This document shows, piece after piece, positions 45,045 through 54,395 of a stretch of 64,000 nt of DNA (within the stretch, counting starts at the first letter, position 1; each line of letters begins with the position of its first letter). The translations under genes and the position numbers were made by a program. Below the pieces are notes generated by a model. That model saw only the letters and a program-made list of their open reading frames with translations, was not told the origin of the DNA and made no database searches. This DNA comes from Peterkaempfera sp044755465 (GTDB lineage: Bacteria > Actinomycetota > Actinomycetes > Streptomycetales > Streptomycetaceae), in contig NZ_JBIVRB010000001.1 in assembly GCF_044755465.1 (NCBI RefSeq), forward strand, positions 1,054,001 through 1,118,000. Direction: 5' to 3'.

Positions 45045-45392
45045 ATGACCAGCACCGACATGACCGACGACGACGTCCAGCCCCGCTATGTACGCCTGCA
45101 CATCGAACTGATTGCCGAGATCACCGACGAGTCGGCCCTGAAGGCCGCCGCCCTGCGCCAGGTCGAGGCCGACTCCTACCTGGACGACGAGGAGCGGGCC
45201 CAGGCCGTGGAGGCCATCGAGGTCGACCCGGCGGGTTCGCTCGCCCACTTCGTCGACCCGGTACAGCTGCTCGGCGACGTACCCGGCGTCGAGCTGACCC
45301 AGGCCACCTGGGAGTCGGGCCAGGCCGAGTTCGACCCGGAGAGCGAGGACTGGGACCTGTACGAGTCCGAGGAGGACGCCGCCGGGGCGTGA
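45045..45392 (+). CDS. Hypothetical acidic protein
   Basis: 115 aa from ATG 45045, with TACCCT at 45032-45037 seven nt upstream (leaderless). Very acidic, with a helical domain RYVRLHIELIAEITDESALKAAALRQVE... and a Glu/Asp-rich tail (FDPESEDWDLYESEEDAA). Found as a small conserved protein in streptomycetes as far as I recall, with no assigned function. Divergent from the LADTG gene. Confidence 0.75.
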   Translation: MTSTDMTDDDVQPRYVRLHIELIAEITDESALKAAALRQVEADSYLDDEERAQAVEAIEVDPAGSLAHFVDPVQLLGDVPGVELTQATWESGQAEFDPESEDWDLYESEEDAAGA

Positions 45393-45564
45393 CCCGTACC
45401 CGTCCCCCCGTACCCGCCCAGCGCCGGTCCGGGGGGACGGGCACCCCGGCGCGCGCCCCCGGGGTGCCCCCGCCGCCCCGGCGGGCCCGGCGGCCCGGAC
45501 GGATCGGCACCCCGTGAATGGGTAGAACCGTACGGACGACGAGGAGCACCAGGGAGACGGCGAC

Positions 45565-46830
45565 GTGACGGCACCCGAGAAGCAGCCCCCGGCCACCACC
45601 CGCGACTGGACCCGCCGCAGCCTGCTCGCCGGGCTGGCCGCCGCCCCGGCGGCCCTGCTGGCGGCGTGCAGCAGCCCGGACCACCCGGCCCCGCCCCGGG
45701 CGGGACAGACCCCCGGCGCCGGTCCGGGCGGCAGCGCCGCCGCCTCCCCCCGGGTCTCCACCGCCAGGGTCACCGTCAGCCCCGCCGACGGCACCCGCGA
45801 CGCCGACTTCGAGCGGGGCGTGACCATCACCGCCACCGGCGGTCGGCTCACCTCGGTCAAGGTCACCGACGACAGCGGCCGGCCGGTGCCCGGCACCATG
45901 TCCGCCGACTCCACCCGCTGGCAGTCCACCGGGAGGCTCGGCATATCCGCCCGGTACGCGGTCACCGCCGGCGCGGTTGACCCCGGCGGACTGCCCGCCG
46001 AGGCCGCCGCCACCTTCACCACCAAGGCCGCCGACCACACCTTCGTCGGCTTCTTCACCCCCGAGGACGGCTCCACCTCCGGCGTCGGCATGCCGGTGTC
46101 GATCAACTTCAACGCCCCGGTCCGCGACCGCAAGGCCGTCCAGCAGGCCATCACCGTGACCGCCGACCCCGATGTGGAGATCGTCGGCCACTGGTACGAC
46201 GACACCCGGCTGGACTTCCGGCCCGAGCAGTACTGGGCACCCGGCACCCGGATCACCCTGCGCCTGCGGCTCAAGGACGTCGAGGGCGCCCCGGGCGTGT
46301 ACGGCATCCAGTCCAAGGACGTGCACTTCACCATCGGCCGCAGCCAGATCAGCGTGGTCGACCTGGGCAGCAAGCGGATGACGGTCCGCCGCGACGGCCG
46401 GGTGACCGCCACCTACGAGGTCTCCGGCGGCAGCCCCGAGCACACCACCTGGGCGGGCCGGATGGTCATCTCCGAGCAGCACCTGAAGACCCGGATGAAC
46501 TCCCGCACCGTCGGCCTCGGCGGCGAGTACGACATCCCGGATGTGCCGCACGCCCAGCGGCTCACCACCTCCGGCACCTTCATCCACGGCAACTACTGGG
46601 CCGCCCCCTCGGTCTTCGGCCACCAGAACACCAGCCACGGCTGCATCGGGCTGCGGGACGTCAAGGGCGCCAAGGACCCGCACACCCCGGCCGCCGAGTT
46701 CTACGCCGGGTCGATGCTCGGCGACGTGGTGGAGGTCGTCCACTCCGGCGACCGCGTCGTCAGCCCCGGCAACGGGCTCAGCGGCTGGAACGTCCCCTGG
46801 GCCGACTGGAAGGCCGGCAGCGCGCTCTGA
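45565..46830 (+). CDS. L,D-transpeptidase, lipoprotein
   Basis: 421 aa from GTG 45565, preceded by GGGAGACGG. Signal with twin-Arg-like RRSLLAGLAAAPAALLAAC and lipobox LAAC, so probably lipid-anchored outside the membrane. Two Ig-like domains (~60-150, ~150-260) precede the YkuD catalytic domain: ISVVDLGSKRMTVRRDGRV, HGNYWAAPSVFGHQNTSHGCIGLRD with catalytic His and Cys. Forms 3-3 cross-links in peptidoglycan, an alternative to D,D-transpeptidases. Similar in design to mycobacterial LdtMt2. Confidence 0.93.
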   Translation: MTAPEKQPPATTRDWTRRSLLAGLAAAPAALLAACSSPDHPAPPRAGQTPGAGPGGSAAASPRVSTARVTVSPADGTRDADFERGVTITATGGRLTSVKVTDDSGRPVPGTMSADSTRWQSTGRLGISARYAVTAGAVDPGGLPAEAAATFTTKAADHTFVGFFTPEDGSTSGVGMPVSINFNAPVRDRKAVQQAITVTADPDVEIVGHWYDDTRLDFRPEQYWAPGTRITLRLRLKDVEGAPGVYGIQSKDVHFTIGRSQISVVDLGSKRMTVRRDGRVTATYEVSGGSPEHTTWAGRMVISEQHLKTRMNSRTVGLGGEYDIPDVPHAQRLTTSGTFIHGNYWAAPSVFGHQNTSHGCIGLRDVKGAKDPHTPAAEFYAGSMLGDVVEVVHSGDRVVSPGNGLSGWNVPWADWKAGSAL

Positions 46831-46911
46831 CCCGGCCGTTGGCAGTTTTCCGACGCAGCACGGCAGTGCCGCCGCTGGAGGGCGCCCGCCGAGCGGCCGC
46901 ATCCTGGGACG

Positions 46912-47439
46912 GTGATCATCACCCCTGACACCAAGGACTGGACCTGGGTGCTGCGGCGCCCCTGCCCCGACTGCGGCCTGGACACCGCCGCCGTCGACCC
47001 CACGGCCGTCGCCGGCCTGCTGCGCGCCAACGCCGCCGACTGGACGGCGCTGCTGGCCGCCGCCACCCCCGACGCGCTGCGCCGCCGCCCCCGGCCGGAC
47101 GTCTGGTCGCCGCTGGAGTACGCCTGCCACGTACGGGACGTCTTCCGGATCTTCGCCGTCCGGTTCGAGCTGATGCTCACCCAGGACGGCCCGCTCTTCC
47201 CCAACTGGGACCAGGACGAGACCGCCGTGGCGGACCGCTACGCCGAACAGGACCCCACCCGGGTCGCCGGCGAGCTCGGCGCCGACGCCGAAGCCCTGGC
47301 GGCCATCCTCGACCGGGTCTCCGGCGACCAGTGGCACCGTACGGGCGACCGCAGCGACGGCGCCCACTTCACCGTCGCCACCCTCGCCCGCTACTGCATC
47401 CACGACCCCATCCACCACCTCCACGACGTCAACCCCTGA
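46912..47439 (+). CDS. DinB-family putative metal-dependent protein
   Basis: 175 aa from GTG 46912 (CATCCT 6 nt upstream). Helical bundle with candidate zinc ligands: LEYACHVRDVFRI near residue 68 and YCIHDPIHHLHDV at the C-terminus. Two Cys at CPDCGLD near the start add a possible metal knuckle. The DinB/maleylpyruvate-isomerase-like fold uses mycothiol or other thiols in actinobacteria; the specific reaction is unknown. Converges with the MFS gene. Confidence 0.82.
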   Translation: MIITPDTKDWTWVLRRPCPDCGLDTAAVDPTAVAGLLRANAADWTALLAAATPDALRRRPRPDVWSPLEYACHVRDVFRIFAVRFELMLTQDGPLFPNWDQDETAVADRYAEQDPTRVAGELGADAEALAAILDRVSGDQWHRTGDRSDGAHFTVATLARYCIHDPIHHLHDVNP

Positions 47440-47518
47440 CCGTCCCCCCCGTCCGGACCCGAGGACGCAGCCGGCCGGAGCGCCCCCCGGCGCCCCGGCC
47501 CGCATCGCATCCCGTGAC

Positions 47519-49231
47519 TCAGTGCCCGGCGCCACCCTCACGCGCGTGCTTCGGCAGCAGGAACGCCGCGAAGAAGGTCAGCAGCAGCATCCCGTCGACC
47601 ACCCAGAGGATGATCCGCATCGCCTGCCCGAAGCCGTTCCGGAAGGCATCCGTACCGCCCTGCTGAACCGCCTGCGCGATCACCGCCCCGGCCTGCGGAG
47701 ACCCTGCGGCTGCCCGGCCTTCCCGCTCAAGCCGTACGCAGGAGGCCGGCGTCGCGGCACCGTCGTCGGTCCCCGCCCGGTCGCGGACGCAGGCCCGCAG
47801 GTCGCTGACGATGGCGTCCTGAGCGGCCCCGGTGACCTGCACCGCCGCCAACTGCGCGCGGAGCTGCGGCGCGTGGTCGTCGGCTGCGGAGGTCACCCCG
47901 CCGCCCAGCAGGCTGAAGAAGACCGTGCCCAGCAGCGCCACGCCGAACGCGGAGCCCAACTGCTGCACCGCCGTCAGCGTGCCGGACGCCGAGCCGGTCT
48001 CGTGCGGCTCCACGCTGGCGAGCACGGTGTCGAAGAACGGGGCCATCAGCAGCCCCATGCCCAGCCCGGTGACCAGCAGCGCCGGGATGAGCTGCCACGG
48101 GGTGACCCCGGCGCCGACCGCCTCCAGGGTGAGCCAGATGCCGAACACACCGCCCGCCATGACCAGCACGCCGCCGTGCAGCACCCGGCGGCCGAACCGC
48201 TGCACCGCCTGGGCCACGCCGAAGCCGCCGACCATACCGACCGACCAGGGCACCATGGCCAGACCGGCCCGCAGGGTGGAGTAGCCGAGGCCCAGCTGCG
48301 TGTAGAGGTTGAAGACCAGCATGAAGCCGTTCATGCCGGAGAAGAAGACCAGACCGACGACCAGACCGCCCCTGAAGCCCCGCTTGCGGAACAGGCTCGG
48401 CACCACCAACGGGTCGCCGCCCGCCCGGCTGCGGCGCGCCTCCCAGCGGCCGAAGGCCACGAAGAGCAGCACGGAGCAGGCCATCATGGCGAACGTCCAG
48501 AGCGGCCAGCCCAGCTCGCGGCCCTGCACCAGCGGGTAGACGATCAGCAGCGCGGAGACCGAGACCAGGAACATCCCGGGCACGTCCAGCTTGAGCGGGT
48601 GCGGGGACCGGCTCTCCGGCAGGAAGCGCAGCGCCCCGAACAGGGCCGCCAGCCCCAGCGGCAGGTTGATGAGGAAGATCATGCGCCAGCCGGTGCCGAA
48701 GTAGTCGGCCTGGACCAGCCAGCCGGCCAGGATCGGGCCGCCGACCGCCGACAGCCCCATCACCGGGCCGAACATGCCGAACGCGGCCTGCATCTCCTTG
48801 GGCGGGAACATCTCCTTGATCATCCCGAGGCCCTGCGGCAGCATCACCGCGCCGAACAGGCCCTGCACCACCCGGGCGCTGATCAGCATCTCCGGCGACT
48901 GGGACACCGCGCAGAGCAGCGAGCCGGCCGTGAAGCCGACCGCGCCTATCAGGAACATCCGCTTGCGGCCGTGGATGTCGCCCAGCCGGCCGCCGGTGAT
49001 CAGGCCGACGGCCATCGACAGGGTGTAGGCGGCGGCCAGCCACTGGATGGTGTTGGCGCTGCCCCCGAGGTCGGCGCGCATCGAGGGACCGGCGATGTTG
49101 GAGACCATGGCGTCGAGGAGGTCCATCACCTCGGCGGCCAGGATGACGAAGAGCGCGGCCCAGCGCCACCGGTAAGGGGTGGGCTCGTCGGCTGCTGCCA
49201 GGTTGTCGGGTGCGACCCCGGTGGTGGTCAT
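47519..49231 (-). CDS. DHA2-family MFS multidrug transporter
   Basis: 570 aa from ATG 49231, preceded by GAGGGAG. Fourteen hydrophobic segments. Motif A is GGRLGDIHGRKRMFLIGA, motif B/D-like LLDAMVSNIAGPSM, antiporter motif C in MGLSAVGGPILAGWLV. The long extracytoplasmic loop near the C-terminus has two Cys. Proton-driven export of drugs or secondary metabolites. Divergent from the tetR gene, whose product probably represses it through the repeated TGTTCACC sites between them. Confidence 0.92.
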   Translation of the reverse strand: MTTTGVAPDNLAAADEPTPYRWRWAALFVILAAEVMDLLDAMVSNIAGPSMRADLGGSANTIQWLAAAYTLSMAVGLITGGRLGDIHGRKRMFLIGAVGFTAGSLLCAVSQSPEMLISARVVQGLFGAVMLPQGLGMIKEMFPPKEMQAAFGMFGPVMGLSAVGGPILAGWLVQADYFGTGWRMIFLINLPLGLAALFGALRFLPESRSPHPLKLDVPGMFLVSVSALLIVYPLVQGRELGWPLWTFAMMACSVLLFVAFGRWEARRSRAGGDPLVVPSLFRKRGFRGGLVVGLVFFSGMNGFMLVFNLYTQLGLGYSTLRAGLAMVPWSVGMVGGFGVAQAVQRFGRRVLHGGVLVMAGGVFGIWLTLEAVGAGVTPWQLIPALLVTGLGMGLLMAPFFDTVLASVEPHETGSASGTLTAVQQLGSAFGVALLGTVFFSLLGGGVTSAADDHAPQLRAQLAAVQVTGAAQDAIVSDLRACVRDRAGTDDGAATPASCVRLEREGRAAAGSPQAGAVIAQAVQQGGTDAFRNGFGQAMRIILWVVDGMLLLTFFAAFLLPKHAREGGAGH

Positions 49232-49248
49232 GGAAGGGCTCCCTCGTT

Positions 49249-49300
49249 GGTGAACAGCGTTCAGCGTAGCTGATCGCTGTTCACCCCGTGAACAGTGTTC
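49249..49300. promoter_or_regulatory. TetR-type operators in the MFS/tetR divergent region
   Basis: GGTGAACAGCG (49249-49259) and its exact complement CGCTGTTCACC (49275-49285) form an inverted repeat; GAACAGTGTTC (49290-49300) is a second, odd-centred palindrome. Confidence 0.72.
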
Positions 49301-49313
49301 TGGTGCCTTGCCA

Positions 49314-49351
49314 CGATATAGCGCATCCATGCCGAGTATCAAGCTATATCG
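49314..49351. promoter_or_regulatory. Second, unrelated inverted repeat
   Basis: CGATATAGC (49314-49322) and GCTATATCG (49343-49351) are perfect 9-bp arms 20 nt apart, different in sequence from the TGTTCACC motif, so a second regulator may act here. Confidence 0.55.
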
Positions 49352-49383
49352 CGTCTCTTTCCAGATCGCCGTTCAGTCCGGCC

Positions 49384-49412
49384 GATCACTGTTCACCCCA
49401 CCGGTTTAAACT
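49384..49412 (+). promoter_or_regulatory. tetR promoter with operator half-site
   Basis: GATCACTGTTCACC (49384-49397) repeats the sequence at 49272-49285 with one change. TAAACT (49407-49412) lies 7 nt before the tetR ATG as a leaderless -10, so the half-site covers the -35 region. Confidence 0.6.
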
Positions 49413-49419
49413 TGGCCGT

Positions 49420-50208
49420 ATGAGTGACGCGGCGCCCCCAGACCCGGACCGCTCCCTGCCGAAGTCCCCCTGGGAGCGTTCGCGCAGACCTGCCGCCGTC
49501 ACCCGGGTGCCGCTCACCCGCGAGCGGATCGTCGACGCCGCGTACACCGTGCTGGACCGCGAGGGCCTGGACGGAATGAGCATGCGCCAGGTCGCCGCCC
49601 AGCTGGGGGTGGCCGTCTCCGCCCTCTATGCGCACGTCAGCGCCAAGGACGAGCTGCTGGAGCTGATGTACACCCGGATGTTCGAGGGCTACGAGCTGCC
49701 CGACGCCGACCCGGAGCGGTGGCAGGAGCAGATCAAGGAGTACGCCCGCGAGGGCCGGGCGCGGCTGCTGGCCCACCGTGACCTGGCCCGGATCTCCATG
49801 GCGCATGTGCCGTTCACCTCGGAGCTGCTCCCGCAGGTGGAACGGCTGCTCGCCATCTTCCGCACCGCCGGGGTGCCCGACCGCATCACGGCGGTGGCCG
49901 GGGACGTCCTCTCCACCTACATGGACGGCTTCGCCCTGGAAGAGGGCGTCTGGGCCGACCGGATGCGGCGCGAGGTGGGCTCGGACGACCCGGCGTCCTG
50001 GCGGAAGATGAAGTCCGAGCTGGAGGAGTACTTCGCGGCCCTGCCGCCGGACCGCTTCCCGCATCTGGTCGCGCTGGGCCGGCTGATGTCCGATGAGACC
50101 CAGGACGACCGCTTCGAACTGGGCTTGGAGATCATCGTGCGCGGCATCGCCAGCTACCTCGACGACGGCAAGAACGACAGCGAGAGCGACGGCGGGAGCT
50201 CGGCCTGA
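49420..50208 (+). CDS. TetR/AcrR-family regulator
   Basis: 262 aa from ATG 49420. HTH region RERIVDAAYTVLDREGLDGMSMRQVAAQLGVAVSALYAHVSAKDELLELM at residues ~35-85 with the canonical ALYAHV recognition end; the C-terminal ligand domain resembles TetR_C_1. Probable repressor of the divergent MFS exporter and of itself. A longer frame from 49288 is rejected because it would cover the operators. Confidence 0.92.
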   Translation: MSDAAPPDPDRSLPKSPWERSRRPAAVTRVPLTRERIVDAAYTVLDREGLDGMSMRQVAAQLGVAVSALYAHVSAKDELLELMYTRMFEGYELPDADPERWQEQIKEYAREGRARLLAHRDLARISMAHVPFTSELLPQVERLLAIFRTAGVPDRITAVAGDVLSTYMDGFALEEGVWADRMRREVGSDDPASWRKMKSELEEYFAALPPDRFPHLVALGRLMSDETQDDRFELGLEIIVRGIASYLDDGKNDSESDGGSSA

Positions 50209-50219
50209 CCGGCCATGCC

Positions 50220-50253
50220 GCGGCCTCCGGGGTACGGAAGCCCCGGAGGCCGC
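50220..50253 (+). terminator. tetR terminator
   Basis: 13-bp stem GCGGCCTCCGGGG / CCCCGGAGGCCGC with 8-nt loop, 12 nt after the stop. Confidence 0.85.
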
Positions 50254-50300
50254 AGTCGAACAGCGGGCGCCCCAACAGCAGGTACCCCAACAGCGGAGCC

Positions 50301-50330
50301 GCCGTCAGTCGCCGTCAGCCGCCGTCAGCC
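50301..50330 (-). repeat. Three tandem 10-bp units including the geosmin synthase stop
   Basis: On the minus strand GGCTGACGGC, GGCTGACGGC and GACTGACGGC follow one another; the gene's TGA (50325-50327) is in the first. Confidence 0.88.
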
Positions 50331-52613
50331 GCCCACCAGCGCCATCCGGCCGCCGTCCGGCCGCGCACCGCCGCCGGACCGCCCGGCCGCCAGTGCCCCG
50401 AGCCGGGCCGCCGAGGTGCCCAGCCCGCTGGGGCCGCGCAGCAGCCGACCCGGCTCCGCCAGCCCGGCGTTGCGCCGCAGCTCGGCCTCCTCGTACCGAT
50501 GGCAGCCCTGGTGCCAGGTGAGGATGCCGGCCATCCAGTCCTGCAACTCCTCCGCGTACCCGGTGAGGGTGCGGCGGGCCTCGGCGTCGAGTGCGAACTC
50601 GTCGTATAGTGCGGGCAGTTCGACGGAGACGATGTGCTCGAACTGCTGCATCCGGGCGGTCATCAGATCGTTGACGACGGTCAGCGCCCGGTCGAGGCCG
50701 CAGTCCAGGAAGTGCTGCACCACCAGCACCGCGTTGTGCACCTCGCCCTCGAACTCGATCTCCTTCTGGTACGAGAAGACGTCGTTGAGCAGGCAGGCGT
50801 AGTCGGCCGCCGAATTCTCCATGGCCTGGATCGGGCGGCTGCGGTAGACCTCGGGCGGTACCGTCTTGCCGTGGCCGAGCCGGCAGAGGCTCATCGTCAG
50901 GTCGGAGCCGAAGGTCATCCGCCGCATCTCGATGTAGTCGATCGGATCGGGGATGCGGTTCTGCATCTGGTTGGCCAGCTCCCACAGCCAACTGCTGGTC
51001 ATGTCCTCGATCGCGGTGCGGAACCTGCGGCGGGCCTGCCCGGTCATCGGCCCCGCCGTACGGGTCCACAGGTCGGCCAGGCCGCGCTCCAGCGCGTTGG
51101 CCGGCTCCGGCATCGGGGAGTCGTCCACCGGCATGAAGGTCGACAGCCGGGCGTTGCAGACCTTGGCGCCGGTCATGTCCAGGGTGCGGCCGAAGACCAC
51201 CGGGAAGTAGTCGTCGCCGTACGTCCCCCAGGTGAGCCAGCCGGTGGTCAGGTCCAGCTCGGCCTGTGAGGCGTCGGGGTGGATGCCGGCCGAGCAGAGG
51301 GCGAAGTCGAAGCTCCACAGCTTGTGGGCGTCCCAGATGCCGGAGCCGGGCACCCCGGGCACGGCGTCGTCCAGCATGCCCATCCGGCGCCCCCAGTCCA
51401 TGATGGCGCGGCGGGAGGCGTTCAGATGCGGGCTCAGCCGGGTGGTGTACGGCATCCGGAAGTCCGGCAGCGGCACCGGACCCACCACCTGGTGCGGGAC
51501 CCGGGTGTGCCGCCGCAGTCGGCGCGGCGCCGTCGCCGCCACCGAGGTCAGCAGCCGGGCCGCCGAGGTCCCCAGCCCGGTCGGGCCGCCCAGCGCCTGC
51601 GCCGCCGGGGAGGAGCCGCCGGTGCTGCCGTTCATGTAGCGGCTGGACCGCATGTGCCACTCATGGCCGCCCGACTGCCAGTCCTGGAGGCCCTTGACGT
51701 ACGCCAGCACCTTCAGCCGGGCCTCGGCGTCCAGGCCGTGTTCGGCGAAGAGCGGCTCCAGCTCGGTCAGCGCGGTGTGCTCGAACTGCTGCATCCGCGA
51801 GGTGAGCAGCTCATTGACGGTCTCGGCGGCCTGCTGGGTGTCGCAGCCGAGGAAGCGCTCCACCACCAGCACGCCGTTGGAGAGCTCGCCCTCCTCCTCG
51901 ATCTCCCGCTGGTAGGAGAACAGGTCGTTCCGCAGGTGCACCCCGTCGGAGAAGGTGTCCTTGAGCACCCGCATCGGGCGGCTGGCCGCGATCACGGCGG
52001 GCACCTCGGCCCCGGCGGCGTGCTCCACCAGCCCGGCCGACCAGGGCGCCCCGCCGACCTTGCGGCGCATCTCGATGTACTCGACGGGGTTGGAGACCCG
52101 GCCCTCGTTGATGTTCGACAGCTCCCAGAGCGACTCCTCCAGCAGGTGCTGGGTGCTCTCGGCGAAGCGGCGGCGCCAGTCCTCCGACATGCTGGGCACC
52201 GTACGCGCCCACAGGTCGGCCAGCCCCTGCTCCACCGCGTTGGTCGGCTCGGCCGGCTCGCCGCCCGGCTGCACCGGCATGAAGGCGGGCAGCCGGTCCA
52301 GGTACTCCTTGGCGCCGACCATGTCCCGGCTGCGCTTGAAGACCTCCAGGAAGTGGTCGTCGAAGAAGAACACCCACACATACCAGTCGGTCACCAGCGC
52401 CAGCTCCGCCGCCGAGGCGTCCGGATGGGTGTAGGCGCAGAGCAGGGCGTAGTCGTGCGAGTCGAAGTCGTCCTCGTCCCAGATGCCGGAGCCCTCGATC
52501 ATCCGCATCTCGCGGGCCCACGCCTTGGAGTGCTCCCGGGCGCTCTCCAGGTGCGGATTGAGCCGCGCCGGATAGGACAGGTAGAACTCCGGAAGCGTGA
52601 ATGGTTGCGGCAT
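50325..52613 (-). CDS. geoA: Geosmin synthase (two-domain terpene cyclase)
   Basis: 762 aa from ATG 52613 (MPQPFTLPEFYLSYPARLNPH, the family's N-terminus). Two class I cyclase domains. N-terminal: metal motif DDHFLE at 85-90 and NSE triad NDLFSYQRE at 229-237; this half turns farnesyl diphosphate into germacradienol/germacrene D. C-terminal: DDYFP near 467 and NDVFSYQKE near 610; it converts germacradienol to geosmin with release of acetone. The repeated LGTSAARL segment in the linker and at the C-terminus is normal for the family. Makes the earthy odorant of sporulating cultures. Confidence 0.96.
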   Translation of the reverse strand: MPQPFTLPEFYLSYPARLNPHLESAREHSKAWAREMRMIEGSGIWDEDDFDSHDYALLCAYTHPDASAAELALVTDWYVWVFFFDDHFLEVFKRSRDMVGAKEYLDRLPAFMPVQPGGEPAEPTNAVEQGLADLWARTVPSMSEDWRRRFAESTQHLLEESLWELSNINEGRVSNPVEYIEMRRKVGGAPWSAGLVEHAAGAEVPAVIAASRPMRVLKDTFSDGVHLRNDLFSYQREIEEEGELSNGVLVVERFLGCDTQQAAETVNELLTSRMQQFEHTALTELEPLFAEHGLDAEARLKVLAYVKGLQDWQSGGHEWHMRSSRYMNGSTGGSSPAAQALGGPTGLGTSAARLLTSVAATAPRRLRRHTRVPHQVVGPVPLPDFRMPYTTRLSPHLNASRRAIMDWGRRMGMLDDAVPGVPGSGIWDAHKLWSFDFALCSAGIHPDASQAELDLTTGWLTWGTYGDDYFPVVFGRTLDMTGAKVCNARLSTFMPVDDSPMPEPANALERGLADLWTRTAGPMTGQARRRFRTAIEDMTSSWLWELANQMQNRIPDPIDYIEMRRMTFGSDLTMSLCRLGHGKTVPPEVYRSRPIQAMENSAADYACLLNDVFSYQKEIEFEGEVHNAVLVVQHFLDCGLDRALTVVNDLMTARMQQFEHIVSVELPALYDEFALDAEARRTLTGYAEELQDWMAGILTWHQGCHRYEEAELRRNAGLAEPGRLLRGPSGLGTSAARLGALAAGRSGGGARPDGGRMALVGG

Positions 52614-53130
52614 CTGCGCCCAGCCTCTCTTCGTGGTCCTCCGGGCCCCGGGCGCGCCGGAACCGCGCCGCGACCGGTCCTGCGGTACGGGTACGTCCCC
52701 CCCGGCCCCGTGCGGCCCCGCGCAGCACGGGACCCGCGGGCCACCCGGTGACCCGCCGCTCACGCTAGGCGCCCCGCCCCCGCCGGGCCATGGACATCGC
52801 CCCTTGCCGACCGATCGGGTGAATCTCGGCCATTCCGCCATTAACGATCAAGGAACATGCCCATGGCGCCTGGTCGCGGTCCGCACACTGGTCGACGGGC
52901 CGCCGGCCCGCCGCTGCCTCGCTCCCGTACGCGGCGGCGACGGCCGCGACGGCCGCGACGACCGTCCACGTCATGGACGGCGGCGCCACTCCGACAGTCT
53001 GAACAGGCGAGAAGTTCCTGATCGGTGGCCGGGCGGTCAGCGTCGTGGGTGCCGACGAGCAGAACCCTCGGACTTCAGAACCGTCCGGCGACCGACGCCC
53101 CGTAGGCCACCCACCAGGGCTGACGGGGAA
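52614..53130. other. 517-bp region upstream of geosmin synthase
   Basis: Promoter region on the minus strand; TTGATCGTTAATGGCGGAAT (around 52836-52855, complement) is the only AT-rich candidate. CGACGGCCG is repeated at 52937-52960. No gene or RNA recognised; a minus-strand frame at 52765-52989 has no family features. Confidence 0.45.
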
Positions 53131-54234
53131 TCAGCGCCGGGTTTCGTCCCGAAGTTCCGCAACCGCCAGTTCGGTCCGGGCGAACAGCCAGGGGAGCCTG
53201 GGTTCCAGCACAGGCCGAAGCACTCGCTGCACAAACCCCAGGGACAGGATGGTGGCGAGGGAGAACGCGATGACCGTGAGCACGATCTCGCCGAGCGGCG
53301 TCCACCAGAACTCGGGGGACCACCAGTGCAGCAGTGTGCCGCCGTAGGTGACGAATGGGTGCAGCAGGTAGGCGTAGAGACTCCTGCTGCCCAGGGCGGT
53401 GAACCAGGTGCGGCGGGTGGGGACCAGCGCGAGGAAGGCGATGCCGAGCACCAGCGCCGCCGCAGCCAGGGCGAGGTTGTCCAGCATCCAGCGCGGATAG
53501 CTGACGTGCAGGCTCTGGTGGTCGAAGTGGCGCATCAGCCAGCTGAGGTTCTGGTCCGTCCCCCGGAGGTAGATCGCCGCCCCGGCGGCCGCGAACACCA
53601 GCAGGGCGAGCGGGCGGGCCGCCCTGCTGGCGCGGAGGCGCGCGAAGTACTGCGGGCGGAGGTGCAGCCCGAGGACGAAGTACGGCATGAACTGGAGGAC
53701 GCGCGGAAGGTCGAGGGTCGCGCCCAGCGGATACGTACCCGCGACCAGGCAGAGCGCGACTGCCAGGGTCAGGCCGGCGGACGGGCGCAGGGCCTTCCAC
53801 AGCGGGGTGGTCATCCGCCATACGAAGAGCGCCGGCAGGAACCACAGGTGGTACAGCGGGGTCAGCATCCGGATCGGCGTCCAGGAGTCGCTGAGTGCGT
53901 TCACCCAGACGCTGAAGAGCACCTGGACGACCAGGTAGGGCACGACGACCCCGGTGAGCAGGCGCTTCCACTGGTCCGGGCGGCCGGTGAAGCTCCGGGA
54001 GAGGAACCCGGTGATCACGACGAAGACCGGCATGTGGAAGGTGTAGACCAGCTCGTACGCCGCCGTGACGGCCTTGGAGTGCCAGGCCATGGTCCCCCAG
54101 GTGTGACCGCAGACCACCAGGGCGACGGCCAGGTACTTGGCGTTGTCCATGAAGGGGTCGCGCACCCGGGTGGCGGGGGACTGCTGCTCAGGGCTGTACT
54201 GCGGCGGCATGCGCACGGCTGCCTGATCGGTCAT
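53131..54234 (-). CDS. Acyltransferase 3-family membrane protein
   Basis: 367 aa, ten hydrophobic segments. N-terminus RDPFMDNAKYLAVALVVCGHTWGTM carries the conserved His of the acyltransferase 3 family, FHMPVFVVITGFLS follows, and PLYHLWFLPALFVWR matches the family's conserved W-F-L-P motif. ALGSRSLYAYLLHPF is the C-terminal family signature. Likely O-acetylates a cell-surface sugar or similar; substrate unknown. GGGGAA precedes the ATG. It is not obviously linked to its neighbours. Confidence 0.87.
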   Translation of the reverse strand: MTDQAAVRMPPQYSPEQQSPATRVRDPFMDNAKYLAVALVVCGHTWGTMAWHSKAVTAAYELVYTFHMPVFVVITGFLSRSFTGRPDQWKRLLTGVVVPYLVVQVLFSVWVNALSDSWTPIRMLTPLYHLWFLPALFVWRMTTPLWKALRPSAGLTLAVALCLVAGTYPLGATLDLPRVLQFMPYFVLGLHLRPQYFARLRASRAARPLALLVFAAAGAAIYLRGTDQNLSWLMRHFDHQSLHVSYPRWMLDNLALAAAALVLGIAFLALVPTRRTWFTALGSRSLYAYLLHPFVTYGGTLLHWWSPEFWWTPLGEIVLTVIAFSLATILSLGFVQRVLRPVLEPRLPWLFARTELAVAELRDETRR

Positions 54235-54395
54235 CTGATGTGTTCCCCGTATGCGAAGTGCGCACTGACGCCTGGCTGAGAAGGCTTATGAATAGCACAC
54301 AGGTCCGGTTCCATGTCGGTGCCCCTACGAAGCCCGCAGCCGCCCGGCAGTCGCGTACTCCCGGGCGGCCGGGCTGGGGTCAGCCGCTGGCCGGG

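Noticed and set aside
52597..54279. 560-codon plus-strand frame over the geosmin synthase promoter and acyltransferase
   Set aside because: Antisense to a well-supported membrane protein; Glu/Arg/Gly-rich without domains.
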